This document shows positions 17,635 to 27,016 of a stretch of 64,000 nucleotides of DNA, one piece after another. The DNA is from JABSQH01 sp039177505 (GTDB lineage Bacteria > Actinomycetota > Acidimicrobiia > Acidimicrobiales > Ilumatobacteraceae): positions 47,192 to 111,191 of the forward strand of contig JBCDFR010000003.1 of the NCBI GenBank assembly GCA_039177505.1. The letters are read 5' to 3'. How positions within the stretch are numbered: position 1 is the stretch's first letter; the number at the start of each line of letters is the position of its first letter. Position numbers and translations under genes: made by a program. Below the pieces are notes generated by a model, which did not search any database, was not told the DNA's origin, and saw only the letters and a program-made list of their open reading frames with translations.

Positions 17635-19118
17635 CAGAGATGACCGAGACCAACAGCACGCCGCCGACCGGATCGACTACCGACGCCGAAATGCCGCGCG
17701 TCGATACCGCCAAGATTCAGACCAGCCAGCCGGTCGCCGACGCGCTCGTGCTGTTCGGCGCAACCGGCGATCTGGCCAAGCGCAAGCTCTTCCCCTCGTT
17801 GTATCGGCTCGAGCGCACGGGCGCACTGCACGTCCCGGTCATCGGTGTCGCTCGAAGCGACTGGACCGACGACGACTTCCGCGACCACGCGAAGGAGTCC
17901 ATCGAGGAGCACATTCCCGATGCCGACCCCGTCGTGATCGCCTCACTGTTGCAGCGACTCGACCTGATCCAAGGTGACTACGCCGCCGAGTCAACGTGGA
18001 ACGAGCTGCGGTCGCAGCTCGACACCAACAACTCGATGGTCGCGGTGTTCTACATGGCGATTCCACCGTCGATGTTCCCGACCGTCGCGAAGAAGCTGGC
18101 GTCGGTGGGGCTGCACAACCGCGGCCGCATCGTGGTCGAGAAGCCCTTCGGACGAGACCTCAACTCAGCGATCGAGCTCAACAAGACACTGCACTCGATC
18201 TTTGCCGAAGACCACATCTTCCGCATCGACCACTACCTCGGGAAAGAGGCCGTCGAGGACCTACTGGTGTTCCGGTTCGCCAACACACTGCTCGAACCGG
18301 TGTGGAACCGCAACTACGTGCGCAGTGTCCAGGTCACGATGTCGGAGACGATCGGCGTCGAGGGTCGGGGGTCCTTCTACGACTCGGTGGGTGCAATCCG
18401 CGACATCTTCCAGAACCATCTCCTCCAGGTGGTCGCGCTCCTTGCAATGGAACCGCCCGCTGGCGCCGATCCCGGCTTCCTCCAGGACGAAAAGGCCAAG
18501 GTCATCGCCGCAATGCGTCCGATCGATCCGTCCACCCTGGTGCGCGGACAGTACGTCGGGTACCGCGAAGAGCCTGGTGTCGAGACCGAGTCGAACATCG
18601 AGACCTTCGCTGCCGCCCGCCTCGAGATCGACTCATGGCGCTGGGCGGGCGTGCCATGGTACGTCCGCTTCGGCAAGGCGCTCTCCCAACGCGCCACCGA
18701 GGCCGTCATCGAGCTGCGCAGCCCGCCGCGGATGCTGTTCGACGAGGAAGGCGGCGCCGTCCCCGATCGCAACCTGATTCGGCTCCGACTCGGCGAGAAC
18801 GACGGCGTGACATTCGTGATGCAGGCCAAGACACCCGGCCCGCATCTCGACTCGACCGGGGTCGACGTCGACGTCGACTTCGCCGCGGCACTCGGCGAGC
18901 GCCAGGACGCCTACGAGCGGTTGATCGGCGATGCACTGCTCGGCTCGCTGCGGCGGTTCGCCCGCCAAGACATCGTCGAGGGCACCTGGAAGGTGGTCCA
19001 GCCGGCCCTCGACCATCCAGGTCCGGTCGTCCCTTACTTCCGCGGCTCGTGGGGTCCCTCCGAGGCCGACCACCTACTGCTCAACAACGATCACTGGTAC
19101 GCGCCGAGCCCGCCGTGA
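17631..19118 (+). CDS. zwf: Glucose-6-phosphate 1-dehydrogenase
   Basis: Oxidises glucose 6-phosphate to 6-phosphogluconolactone with reduction of NADP+, the first step of the oxidative pentose phosphate pathway. The 495-residue length is typical. The cofactor motif is FGATGDLAKRKLFPSLY (near residue 40) and the active-site signature FRIDHYLGKE is intact. GTG 17631 overlaps the gnd stop (GTGA); ATG 17640, three codons downstream, is an alternative start. The next enzyme in this operon, gnd, acts two steps later; no pgl lactonase gene is adjacent. Confidence 0.95.
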   Translation: MTEMTETNSTPPTGSTTDAEMPRVDTAKIQTSQPVADALVLFGATGDLAKRKLFPSLYRLERTGALHVPVIGVARSDWTDDDFRDHAKESIEEHIPDADPVVIASLLQRLDLIQGDYAAESTWNELRSQLDTNNSMVAVFYMAIPPSMFPTVAKKLASVGLHNRGRIVVEKPFGRDLNSAIELNKTLHSIFAEDHIFRIDHYLGKEAVEDLLVFRFANTLLEPVWNRNYVRSVQVTMSETIGVEGRGSFYDSVGAIRDIFQNHLLQVVALLAMEPPAGADPGFLQDEKAKVIAAMRPIDPSTLVRGQYVGYREEPGVETESNIETFAAARLEIDSWRWAGVPWYVRFGKALSQRATEAVIELRSPPRMLFDEEGGAVPDRNLIRLRLGENDGVTFVMQAKTPGPHLDSTGVDVDVDFAAALGERQDAYERLIGDALLGSLRRFARQDIVEGTWKVVQPALDHPGPVVPYFRGSWGPSEADHLLLNNDHWYAPSPP

Positions 19119-19160
19119 CCGTGTTGTGGTGACGCCGACGTCGACACTGGATGGGCGCTG

Positions 19161-20051
19161 ATGTGGGTACCGGTCACGCTCGCGGCCGCCACCTTCCAGA
19201 TTCTGCGGACGTCGCAGCAGCATCGCCTGCGCGACACCCTCTCGACTGCAGGCGCCACGTACGTACGATTCGTGTATGGCGCGCCGCTCGCCCTGGCGGT
19301 GGCTCTCGTCGTGTTCGGCGTGTTGGGACGCCCACTGCCAACGGTGCCGTGGAGCTTTTGGTGGGTCATCTCCGGCGCCGGCGTCGCCCAGATCGTTGGC
19401 ACCTTCGCGCTCCTCGCATCGTTCAAGGTCCGCGACTTCGCAGTGGGCACGGTGTATTCGAAGGCCGAGGTGCTCATCGTCGCCGCGCTCGGCGGCCTCG
19501 GCGTGGGGACGGCGCTGGCTGCATGGGGGTGGGTCGGCGCGGTGCTGGTGACGATCGGTGTCGTGGTGCTGGCGTCGGAGGGCGACGTTGTGGCACTCAC
19601 CCGACGAGCCGGTGATCCAGCAGCGCTGCTCGGCATCGTCGCGGGTGGCCTGTTCGGAGTCGCCGCGATCGGCATCGGCGACGCCGCCAACCGACTCGAT
19701 GGCGCGCCATCATTCGATCGGGCATTGATCGCGCTGACTGCCCTACTGATCGTGCAGACGTTGCTCAACACGGTGTGGTTCCTCATCGTCGATCGAAACG
19801 AGGTCGCCGCAGTCGCCCGGGCATGGAGGCCGTCGGTCGTCATCGGCGTACTCAGCATGGCCGGGTCGATCAGCTGGGCGTGGGCGTTCACGGTGACCGG
19901 CGCGGCGAAAGTGAGGACACTCGGCCAGGTCGAGCTCGTGATCGCCTTCGCCATCGCCCACTTCGTCCTTCGTGAACGGCACACGAGGGTTGAGTACATC
20001 GCGAGCGGCCTCGTTCTGGTTGGCGCAGTCATCGTTGCCGCCTTTGGCTGA
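19161..20051 (+). CDS. EamA/DMT-family transporter
   Basis: A 296-residue membrane protein with about ten hydrophobic segments in two EamA-like halves, the drug/metabolite transporter superfamily. Recognisable stretches are TYVRFVYGAPLALAVAL in the first half and AAKVRTLGQVELVIAFAIAHFVLRE plus VEYIASGLVLVGAVIV in the second, which match the usual 'E...a.i...l.E' region of the family. It begins 42 bp after zwf. The substrate cannot be predicted. Confidence 0.8.
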   Translation: MWVPVTLAAATFQILRTSQQHRLRDTLSTAGATYVRFVYGAPLALAVALVVFGVLGRPLPTVPWSFWWVISGAGVAQIVGTFALLASFKVRDFAVGTVYSKAEVLIVAALGGLGVGTALAAWGWVGAVLVTIGVVVLASEGDVVALTRRAGDPAALLGIVAGGLFGVAAIGIGDAANRLDGAPSFDRALIALTALLIVQTLLNTVWFLIVDRNEVAAVARAWRPSVVIGVLSMAGSISWAWAFTVTGAAKVRTLGQVELVIAFAIAHFVLRERHTRVEYIASGLVLVGAVIVAAFG

Positions 20052-20077
20052 CGCACCAGGGAGTACGGTCGACGCCG

Positions 20078-21250
20078 ATGAAGGGGCTCGAGATTCCGGA
20101 ACAGGGCGAGGACTACACCGCCGACCCCGTCGAACTGTTTTTCGACCTGGCGTTCGTGTTCGCCTACTCCCAACTCGTCGGACTGCTGATCACCGAACCA
20201 GATTGGACCGGCGTCGGGAAGGCGGCATTGATCTTCATGCTGCTCTGGCTGCCGTGGTCGCAGATGACGTGGGCGGCCAACGCTGTGCCCGGCAATGCCC
20301 GCAACACCCGCGTGATCTTCCTGGTCGCCACGGCGGCAAGCGTTCCGATGGCTGCGTCGGTCACGACTGCGTTCGACGACGGTGGGCCGTTGCTGGCGAT
20401 ACCGCTGGCGTTCATCACGCTGATGGGGTTGACGATGGTGGTGCTGGCAGCGCGCGGCAGGGACGTCGCAATGCGGACCGCCGTGCGCTACTCGATTCCG
20501 GTGGCGATCGGCATGGGCATCATCGTCGTCGGATCGTTCCTCGACGATCAGCTACGGGTTGCGGCCTGGTTGGTCGGGCTTGCGTTCTTCACCTTCAGCG
20601 CATTTGGTGCCGGTGGCGGCGAGTGGACGATGCGCGCCGGACACTTCGCCGAACGCCACGGGCTAATCATCATCGTTGCGCTGGGCGAGGTCATCGTGGC
20701 GACCGGCAAGCCACTCGTCGACTCACTCGAAGAAGGAGCGGGCATACCGGCGGAGTCTGCGATCGCACTCACCGCTGCCGGGGGCTTCGCCTGCCTCCTG
20801 TGGTGGGCCTACTTCGATCGGCCCCAACGGGCCTTCGAGGCACGGGCGGAAGGGATCGAACTGTCATCCGAGCGGGCCCAGTACGCCCGTGACGTCTACA
20901 CGTTCGCTCATGCGCCGATCGTGGCGGGCATCGTCGCCGCCGCAGCTGCCTTGGAAGAGATCGTGCTCCATCCCTCCGATCCGCTCCCGCTGTCGTTCCG
21001 TATGATGGCGCTCGGTGGCGGGGCGCTGTACGCGCTGGGTATCGCCATCGGCACACTCCGCTCATACCGGGTCCTGCCACGGGAACGAATGATGGCGTTC
21101 GGGTTGGTCGCCGTGCTGCTCATCGCCGGCGGGGACATCGATGGCGTGTGGCTGATCGTGGCGATGAACCTGATCCTGATCGCAGCGCTCGTGATCGAGC
21201 ATCTGCGGATCGAGGTCCGCCCGGCGCACGAAGCCCAGTTGAACAACTGA
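20078..21250 (+). CDS. LtrA-family (low temperature requirement A) membrane protein
   Basis: A 390-residue polytopic membrane protein with about ten or eleven hydrophobic segments. The LtrA family signature is at the start, PVELFFDLAFVFAYSQL, followed by LLWLPWSQMTWAAN; the internal ERHGLIIIVALGEVIVATG block (near residue 195) is the other conserved region. LtrA was named from Listeria growth at low temperature; its molecular function is not known. ATG 20078 has TACGGT 8 nt upstream, so it may be transcribed independently of the DMT gene 26 bp before it. Confidence 0.88.
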   Translation: MKGLEIPEQGEDYTADPVELFFDLAFVFAYSQLVGLLITEPDWTGVGKAALIFMLLWLPWSQMTWAANAVPGNARNTRVIFLVATAASVPMAASVTTAFDDGGPLLAIPLAFITLMGLTMVVLAARGRDVAMRTAVRYSIPVAIGMGIIVVGSFLDDQLRVAAWLVGLAFFTFSAFGAGGGEWTMRAGHFAERHGLIIIVALGEVIVATGKPLVDSLEEGAGIPAESAIALTAAGGFACLLWWAYFDRPQRAFEARAEGIELSSERAQYARDVYTFAHAPIVAGIVAAAAALEEIVLHPSDPLPLSFRMMALGGGALYALGIAIGTLRSYRVLPRERMMAFGLVAVLLIAGGDIDGVWLIVAMNLILIAALVIEHLRIEVRPAHEAQLNN

Positions 21251-21296
21251 CAGAATTCATTGTGACCGCAAACAGTGTGCCGATAGCGTCCTCTCC

Positions 21297-21887
21297 GTGA
21301 CCTCCCCCTCCACCGACCGCATCGCCGTCTTCGCCGGGAGTGCCCGACGCGACTCGGTGAACAAGCACCTCGCCCGCGTCGTCCAGCGAACCCTGACCGA
21401 ACGCGGTCGCGATGCGGTCTTCCTCGACCTCGCCGACTTCGAGATGCCCCTCTACCACGGCGACATCGAGGACGAGCACGGCGTCCCCGATGCTGCCCAC
21501 CGGCTCGCCGAGGCGCTGACACCCGCCGCAGGCTTGCTCATCGCGTCGCCGGAGTACAACGGGGCAATGACCGCGCTCCTCAAGAACACGATCGATTGGC
21601 TCTCGCGCGTCGACTACGCAATCCTTGCCGGCAAGTACGTCGGTCTGATGTCCGCGACGCCCGGACGCACGGGCGGAGCTCGCGGACTGGGCGTTGTGCG
21701 TCATTGGTTCGAGTTGATGAGCTTGCCCGTAGCCGAGGAGATCTTGTCGGTGCCCCACGTTCACGGGGTGCTCGATGCATCGGGCGATGTGGCCACGTTC
21801 GACAACGACTCGATGCAAACGATCGACGAATTTGTCGACGCCTACCTGCCCGGGTACGACAAGCATCGGGCGGCCAACGAACAGTGA
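21297..21887 (+). CDS. NADPH-dependent FMN reductase family protein
   Basis: A 196-residue flavodoxin-like oxidoreductase. The FMN phosphate loop is GSARRDSVNKHLA (residues 15-27), and the signature SPEYNGAMTALLKNTIDWLSR (near residue 83) is the family hallmark. Such enzymes reduce FMN, quinones or azo compounds with NAD(P)H. GTG 21297 has TAGCGT 7 nt upstream. The stop overlaps the next gene's GTG by 4 bp, so the hydrolase is translated in coupling with it. Confidence 0.9.
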   Translation: MTSPSTDRIAVFAGSARRDSVNKHLARVVQRTLTERGRDAVFLDLADFEMPLYHGDIEDEHGVPDAAHRLAEALTPAAGLLIASPEYNGAMTALLKNTIDWLSRVDYAILAGKYVGLMSATPGRTGGARGLGVVRHWFELMSLPVAEEILSVPHVHGVLDASGDVATFDNDSMQTIDEFVDAYLPGYDKHRAANEQ

Positions 21888-22687
21888 CCGACGGGTCGAT
21901 CGACATCGACGCCGCCGGAACAACGTTGGAGGTGCGCGTGCTCGGCGACGCATCTGGGCCGACGGTGATCTGGGGCCACGGACTGATGGGCTCGATCGCC
22001 GGGGAGGACGAGCTGCCGCTCATCGATTGGGCGTCCGCCGCGCCGGGTCATCGCGTCGTCCGCTACGACGCCCGAGGCCACGGACAGTCGGTGTCGACCG
22101 ACGGCGAGTTCGACTATCGCTGGGACCGGCTCGCCGACGATCAGCTGGCCCTTGCGGACGCGCTCGGCATCGAGCGGTACACCGCAGCTGGCGCCTCGAT
22201 GGGAGCAGCGACCGCGCTGTACGCCGCGTTGGCCGCTCCCGAACGCATCGAGCGATTGGTCCTCGTGATCCCGCCGACTGCGTGGGAGACGCGCCGCGAT
22301 CAGGTCGACCTCTACGCCACGATGGCCGATCTCATCGAGACGGGGCGCACCGATGTCCTCCTCCGGGGTGCCGACGCCACCCCCCTGCCCGATCCGCTCG
22401 ACGAGCGCTCCCGCGAGCGGCACAAGGGCGTGATGACCACGACCGACGCGATCCGTCTCGCACGCGTGCTACGCGGCGCCGGTCGGACCGATCTGCCGCC
22501 GCGCGAGGAGATCATGCGCCTTGCGCAGCCGGCGTTGATCCTCGCCTGGACAGGCGACCCCGGTCATCCGGTGAGCACCGCCGAACAACTCGCCGAGCTG
22601 CTGCCGAACAGCTCCGTGCGCATCGCGTCCGAGGCCGCCGAGCTGGCGACGTGGCCGAGCGCAATCGCGGGATTCCTCGAGCGCTGA
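21884..22687 (+). CDS. Alpha/beta-hydrolase-fold protein with no visible catalytic His
   Basis: A 267-residue alpha/beta-hydrolase. The oxyanion block WGHGLMGS, the RYDARGHGQS turn and the nucleophile elbow AGASMGAA (Ser near residue 104) are intact, and an acid-like Asp occurs in WTGDPGHPVS. The usual C-terminal GHxxxxE block is replaced by SEAAELATWPSAIAGFLER, which has no histidine. It is coupled to the FMN reductase by GTGA. It may be a non-hydrolytic family member, or another His may serve. The substrate is unknown. Confidence 0.85.
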   Translation: MTDGSIDIDAAGTTLEVRVLGDASGPTVIWGHGLMGSIAGEDELPLIDWASAAPGHRVVRYDARGHGQSVSTDGEFDYRWDRLADDQLALADALGIERYTAAGASMGAATALYAALAAPERIERLVLVIPPTAWETRRDQVDLYATMADLIETGRTDVLLRGADATPLPDPLDERSRERHKGVMTTTDAIRLARVLRGAGRTDLPPREEIMRLAQPALILAWTGDPGHPVSTAEQLAELLPNSSVRIASEAAELATWPSAIAGFLER

Positions 22688-22751
22688 CCGCCGCCGTGGC
22701 GGACCACTAAGAACCACCAAATGCGCTGACCGGGTCAATAATCTTGCGCCG

Positions 22752-24854
22752 ATGTCTTCGGCCGTGATCGACGCGCCGGCGGACCCCGCGACGCACGCGG
22801 CTCACGACCGACCCGTCGCCACCACGACGACGACACACCCGCGACGTGCCGCTCCCGCGATGGGGTACCAGCCAGGACTCGATGGGTTGCGTGCGTTCGC
22901 GTTGATCTCGATTCTGCTGTATCACGCAGGATTCGAGTGGATGAGCGGCGCGTTCATCAGCGTCGACCTCTTCTTCTTGCTGTCAGGGTTCCTGATCACG
23001 GCACTCCTCCTCGGCGAGCGCGAGAACACCGGCGGCGTCGACCTCGGACAGTTCTGGCTTCGCCGGGCCCGCCGCCTCTTTCCGGCACTGTTCGCGATGC
23101 TCCTCGCCATCTCGGTGTGGATCGCACTGTGGGGGAATGCCGAGCAGGTCAGCCAAGCCAAGCGCGAGATTCCGTGGGCGCTGTTCTACGTCGGTAACTG
23201 GGGCCAGATCCTCGGCGACACCCCGTACTTCGCCCCCGAGCCGTCGATGTTCCGCCACCTCTGGACGCTGGCGGTCGAAGAGCAGTGGTACCTCATCTGG
23301 CCGCTCGCGTTCGTTGCACTCACCACACGATTCCGCTCCAGGCGAACCATCGTCGGCATCCTCCTCGGAGCTGCGATCGTCGTGTGGTTGCTGATGGCCT
23401 GGTTCGCGTCCGGCGGCGCGGCCCCACTCGGCGGCCCGCCAGCGACATTCGAGGGCGCCGATCGCACCAACTTCATGTATCTCTCGACGATCACCCGCTC
23501 GGGGTCGTTGCTCGTCGGGGCGGCGTTGGCCTTCGTCTGGCGCCCATGGCGGTCGCCACGCGCCGCCCACGCACCAGTTGGCCGGTATCTCGACCCGCTG
23601 GCCGCTGGCACGGCCACCCTCCTCGTATGCATCTTTGCCAGCGCACAGTTGACAGCGACGTACACGTATCAATGGTTGATCGCCGTCGGCACGATGCTGT
23701 CGGCAGTTGTTGTCATGGCTGCAGTGCACCCGGCGGCGGCAGGCTTCCGTCGCATCATGTCGATGCCGTGGCTCGTGGCCATCGGGAAACGGAGCTACGG
23801 GCTGTACCTGTGGAGTTGGCCGATCTCGGTGATCGTCGGCGCCACTGACGGCAGCGTCGTCCGATTCGTATGGGCGATGCTGATCAGCGTCGCCGTGTCC
23901 GAGGTCGTCTACAAATTCATCGAGACCCCAGTGCGTCAGGGTGAGCTCGGTCGGTGGTGGAAACATCGCGCCCCGATCAGCATGGCTCCGGTGGTCGGAG
24001 GCGCGCTGCTCCTCGCGTCACTGCTGACGTTCTTCGTCAGCGTCGACGAGTTCGATCCGTTCGTCGGTGGCGAGACGGCGACGTTCGACGCCACCACAGT
24101 CGACGGCGAGGCCGGTACCGATGCGGTCGGTGACGAGGCGCCCGGAGATGCACCGGCCGCCGCGGTGCCTACAGTCGTGCCAACCACTGCGACCCTGGCA
24201 ATCGTTGGCGACTCTCAAGCCAACGCGTTGGCCATCAACCTTCCAGATGGGATCAGCACCACGTTCCCCACCGTGTACAACGGCAGCGTCCCCGGCTGCG
24301 GTGTGTACGACAGCGGGACAGCGCGCAGCGCGGTAGACGTGAACAACAACTTCGTCGTCTGCCAGGGCTGGCAAGACGACTGGGCCTACGGCGCCCGTGG
24401 TGCCGATGTCGCTCTGGCGGTCGTCGGCGGCTGGGATGTGTTCGACGTGGTGGTCGACGGTCAAACCCTGCCGTTCGCCAGTCCCGAACTCGACGCCAGG
24501 TTCGACCGGGAGCTACGAACAGGAGTCGATGCAATGCTGGCCGAAGGCGTCAACGTCGGATTGCTCGAGCAGGCGTGTATGCGACCGGTCTCTGTTGCTG
24601 GCGCTGGAGTCCCTGCGCTCCCCGAACGAGGGAGTGATGCCCGCGTCGACCACGTGAACAACCTGCTGATCGAGGTCGCCGACTCCTACGGTCCCGAGGT
24701 GGCCTTCATCGACGGACCCGACGAGTGGTGCACCGACGATGTCATCGCCAACGATGTGAACATGCGCTGGGACGGGGTGCACGTGTACCAACCCGGAGCC
24801 AAGCTGATCATGGAGTCGATCGCCGGTCAGCTGCTCGAACTGGCCGCCGTGTAG
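22752..24854 (+). CDS. OafA/YrhL-type membrane acyltransferase with C-terminal SGNH domain
   Basis: A 700-residue O-acyltransferase, likely acetylating a surface polysaccharide or lipid. Residues about 40-440 are the acyltransferase-3 membrane domain with ten or so helices: PGLDGLRAFALISILLYH (catalytic His), LRRARRLFPALF (conserved Arg) and HLWTLAVEEQWYLIWPL. An acidic/Ala linker (about 440-475) leads to an extracytoplasmic SGNH-like domain that begins LAIVGDSQA and ends with the D-G-V-H catalytic pair. TAATCT lies 7 nt before ATG 22752. The last 47 bp overlap the convergent cobD gene. The acceptor molecule is unknown. Confidence 0.9.
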   Translation: MSSAVIDAPADPATHAAHDRPVATTTTTHPRRAAPAMGYQPGLDGLRAFALISILLYHAGFEWMSGAFISVDLFFLLSGFLITALLLGERENTGGVDLGQFWLRRARRLFPALFAMLLAISVWIALWGNAEQVSQAKREIPWALFYVGNWGQILGDTPYFAPEPSMFRHLWTLAVEEQWYLIWPLAFVALTTRFRSRRTIVGILLGAAIVVWLLMAWFASGGAAPLGGPPATFEGADRTNFMYLSTITRSGSLLVGAALAFVWRPWRSPRAAHAPVGRYLDPLAAGTATLLVCIFASAQLTATYTYQWLIAVGTMLSAVVVMAAVHPAAAGFRRIMSMPWLVAIGKRSYGLYLWSWPISVIVGATDGSVVRFVWAMLISVAVSEVVYKFIETPVRQGELGRWWKHRAPISMAPVVGGALLLASLLTFFVSVDEFDPFVGGETATFDATTVDGEAGTDAVGDEAPGDAPAAAVPTVVPTTATLAIVGDSQANALAINLPDGISTTFPTVYNGSVPGCGVYDSGTARSAVDVNNNFVVCQGWQDDWAYGARGADVALAVVGGWDVFDVVVDGQTLPFASPELDARFDRELRTGVDAMLAEGVNVGLLEQACMRPVSVAGAGVPALPERGSDARVDHVNNLLIEVADSYGPEVAFIDGPDEWCTDDVIANDVNMRWDGVHVYQPGAKLIMESIAGQLLELAAV

Positions 24855-25818
24855 TGCGTGCCCGAGCGAACGGCCACCGCGAGGTACGCACGCCTCGTCG
24901 GAGGTACGTCGCCACCGCCACGACCGCGATCGACGACGCGAAGAGACGGTCGACCCGCTGCGCCAGCGCAACCGTCGGGGCGATATCGGCCGGCGCCGGG
25001 TCCCGCCCGTCACCGAGATGCGGCCGACGCTCGATGCGCGTGCCGTACCGGTTGACGCCACCCAAACGCAGCCCCAGCGACGCCGCGAAGGCGGCCTCGA
25101 CGATCCCGGCGTTGGGTGATGGATGTGTACCTGCATCACGCACAACGGTCGACACGACTGCGCGGCGGCGTTTCGGTGAGACGACAACGACGGCGAGCGC
25201 GGTCAGCCGAGCGGGAACATAGTTGAGCGCGTCGTCGAGGCGAGCCGCCGCCCACCCGAAGTTGCGGTAGTGCGTCGATCGGTGCCCGACCATCGCATCG
25301 AGGGTGTTCACGGCACGATGCATGAGCACACCGGGCGCGCCGGCGACAACCCCCCAAAACATCGATGCGGTCACTGCATCGACCGTGTTCTCAGCGACGG
25401 ACTCGACGACGGCCCGGGAGATCTCGCCGTAGTCGGCGGTGGCCATGTTGCGACCCACCAAACCGACGACTCGGTCGCGAGCACGATCGAGGTCGCCGTG
25501 TTCGAGATCGTCGGCGATCGCCAACGCCTCGGTGGCGAGCATTCTGCTGGCGATCGACACCGCGCCCACGGTCGCGGCTGCGGCCGTCGCCCCCGTCACG
25601 CAGCGGAGGACGAAGCCGAGGGCCACCGGAGGCGCAACAGCGAGCGCGACAAACCCCACCCCGGCGGATCGCTGATCGCGGTAGGTGCGGCGCTCGAGGA
25701 CATCGGCGTAGCGACCGTAGGCAGCGACCGGATGGACCGCTGCAGGCGGCTCGCCGACGATCTGGTCGACGAGATATCCCAGTGCAGCGCCCGGGTTGAG
25801 CACCCATTCGACCGTCAC
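24808..25818 (-). CDS. cobD: Adenosylcobinamide-phosphate synthase, membrane protein CobD/CbiB
   Basis: Attaches the aminopropanol (or its phosphate) arm to adenosylcobyric acid in cobalamin assembly. The 336-residue product has the family blocks LVDQIVGEPPAAVHPVAAYG near the N-terminus, GRNMATADYGEISRAVVESVAENTVD (near residue 135) and HRAVNTLDAMVGHR, with several membrane segments. GTG 25818 overlaps the cobC stop by 4 bp; the open frame upstream to 25974 lies in cobC and is not used. The C-terminal residues are Arg-rich where the gene overlaps the acyltransferase gene (47 bp, convergent). Confidence 0.92.
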   Translation of the reverse strand: MTVEWVLNPGAALGYLVDQIVGEPPAAVHPVAAYGRYADVLERRTYRDQRSAGVGFVALAVAPPVALGFVLRCVTGATAAAATVGAVSIASRMLATEALAIADDLEHGDLDRARDRVVGLVGRNMATADYGEISRAVVESVAENTVDAVTASMFWGVVAGAPGVLMHRAVNTLDAMVGHRSTHYRNFGWAAARLDDALNYVPARLTALAVVVVSPKRRRAVVSTVVRDAGTHPSPNAGIVEAAFAASLGLRLGGVNRYGTRIERRPHLGDGRDPAPADIAPTVALAQRVDRLFASSIAVVAVATYLRRGVRTSRWPFARARTTRRPVRAADRRSTP

Positions 25819-26720
25819 AGTCGATCGAGCGCCCCCATGAGCACCGATCGCTGATCGTCGGATGGGACGGCGATGCGCACGGTGTCGACGAGTCCGAACG
25901 ACGTGCAATCGCGCACCACCACGCGATGCGCCAGAAGGCGCGCCCGGAGTCCTGGCTCCCGTACGAGCACCCACGGCGCGGCCGTATCGACCACGTCGAG
26001 ATCACAACGGCGCAGCTCCGCCACCAGATCGGCGCGACGCTCGCGAATCGAATTTCGCCATACCGACAGATCGCTCAGCTCGATCAGTGCCGGCGTCATC
26101 GAGGCGGCGAGTCCGTTGACGGCCCACTGCGGTTGTCGACTGCGGACGGCCGTCGCCCGCTCGGCATCCGGCGCGACGACGTATCCAAGTCGTACCCCGG
26201 GGCACGCCCATAGCTTGGTGAGCGAGCCGACTCGCCAGGCACCGTCGTCGGGGCGGGTCCATGTGCCGGTGGCAACCTGCCAAAACGCCTCGTCCCACAC
26301 GTCGGCGCGCTCATCGGTCGCGGCGAGTTCGCCCATCGGCGACGACGGGTCGGCGCGCCACACCAGACCACCGGAGTCGACCTCGCGCAGATGTCGGCGA
26401 TAGAGCGAGAACGCCGGCTCGACGACGTCCCCCACAGGGTGCAGTGCTGCAACGAGCGCGATCGCTTCCGCCCCGCCGTTGGTCAGCACCAGCCGCTCGA
26501 TATCGATTCCCATCGCGTCGGCGAGGGCGCACATCGCCGGTTCGGTGTCGGGATACCGAAGGGCCGCATCGATGACGTCGGCGATCAGCGGCCGAACGTC
26601 AGGGGCGACGGGATTCACACTGGCCGACAGGTCGGTCAGATCGTCAACAGACACGCCGAGCGATCTCGCGATACGCGCCGCATCGCCGCCGTGCTGCCCC
26701 ACCGGTACCTCCGCGCTCAT
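25815..26720 (-). CDS. cobC: Class I/II aminotransferase-fold protein, L-threonine-phosphate decarboxylase type
   Basis: Predicted to make the (R)-1-aminopropan-2-ol phosphate arm by decarboxylating threonine phosphate with PLP. The fold is that of CobC/HisC: DLSASVNPVAPDVRP at the N-terminus, ALRYPDTEPAMCALADAMGI, LTNGGAEAIALVAAL, and the PLP-lysine motif SLTKLWACPGVRLGY near residue 168. At 301 residues it is shorter than most (about 330-360). It is coupled to cobD, which uses its product. Histidinol-phosphate aminotransferase is the main alternative, made unlikely by the context. Confidence 0.87.
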   Translation of the reverse strand: MSAEVPVGQHGGDAARIARSLGVSVDDLTDLSASVNPVAPDVRPLIADVIDAALRYPDTEPAMCALADAMGIDIERLVLTNGGAEAIALVAALHPVGDVVEPAFSLYRRHLREVDSGGLVWRADPSSPMGELAATDERADVWDEAFWQVATGTWTRPDDGAWRVGSLTKLWACPGVRLGYVVAPDAERATAVRSRQPQWAVNGLAASMTPALIELSDLSVWRNSIRERRADLVAELRRCDLDVVDTAAPWVLVREPGLRARLLAHRVVVRDCTSFGLVDTVRIAVPSDDQRSVLMGALDRL

Positions 26721-27016
26721 GACGGAGGAAACCCACGGATGAGACCGCTGACCGATACAACGGCCGTCGTCTCGAGCATCACAGCGATCACGACGCCCAG
26801 TCTCGTACCTCCGACCGAAATTCCAAGCGTCTTGGCATCCTCGTCGCCGACACCCAACAGATCAAGCCGCCAGCCCGACCCCGAAATACCGGGGAATCCG
26901 TGCGCAATTCGCACGTCTCCGCGAACAGAACGCCCCGGAATGGCCATCGTCGGACTTCGATGCGTCTCGAACGGTTCGACACCGTCGCGGCAGGCTCCTA
27001 CGCTCCACAAATTCCC
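26721..27016. other. Divergent intergenic region between cobC and cobO
   Basis: About 300 bp with no supported gene. It holds one copy of the double-hairpin element (26880-26916), a short palindrome TCGAACGGTTCGA (26967-26979), and a TACGCT box at 26999-27004, 12 nt before the cobO start. The two cob blocks diverge from here. I do not see the B12-box of a cobalamin riboswitch on either strand. Confidence 0.6.
26880..26916 (+). repeat. Double-hairpin element, copy A (upstream of cobO)
   Basis: A 37-nt sequence with two small stem-loops in series: CCCG-AAATAC-CGGG (extendable by one C:G pair at 26879/26894), then GTGCG-CAATT-CGCAC. A second copy (29977-30013) matches at 31 of 37 positions. Four of the six differences fall in the loop of the second hairpin, as expected for a conserved structure. 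It lies about 100 bp before the cobO start. Confidence 0.7.

Noticed and set aside
26967..26979. TCGAACGGTTCGA as a LexA (SOS) box before cobO
   Set aside because: The half-sites match the actinobacterial LexA motif, but the spacer is 1 bp instead of 4, and no damage-response gene is next to it.
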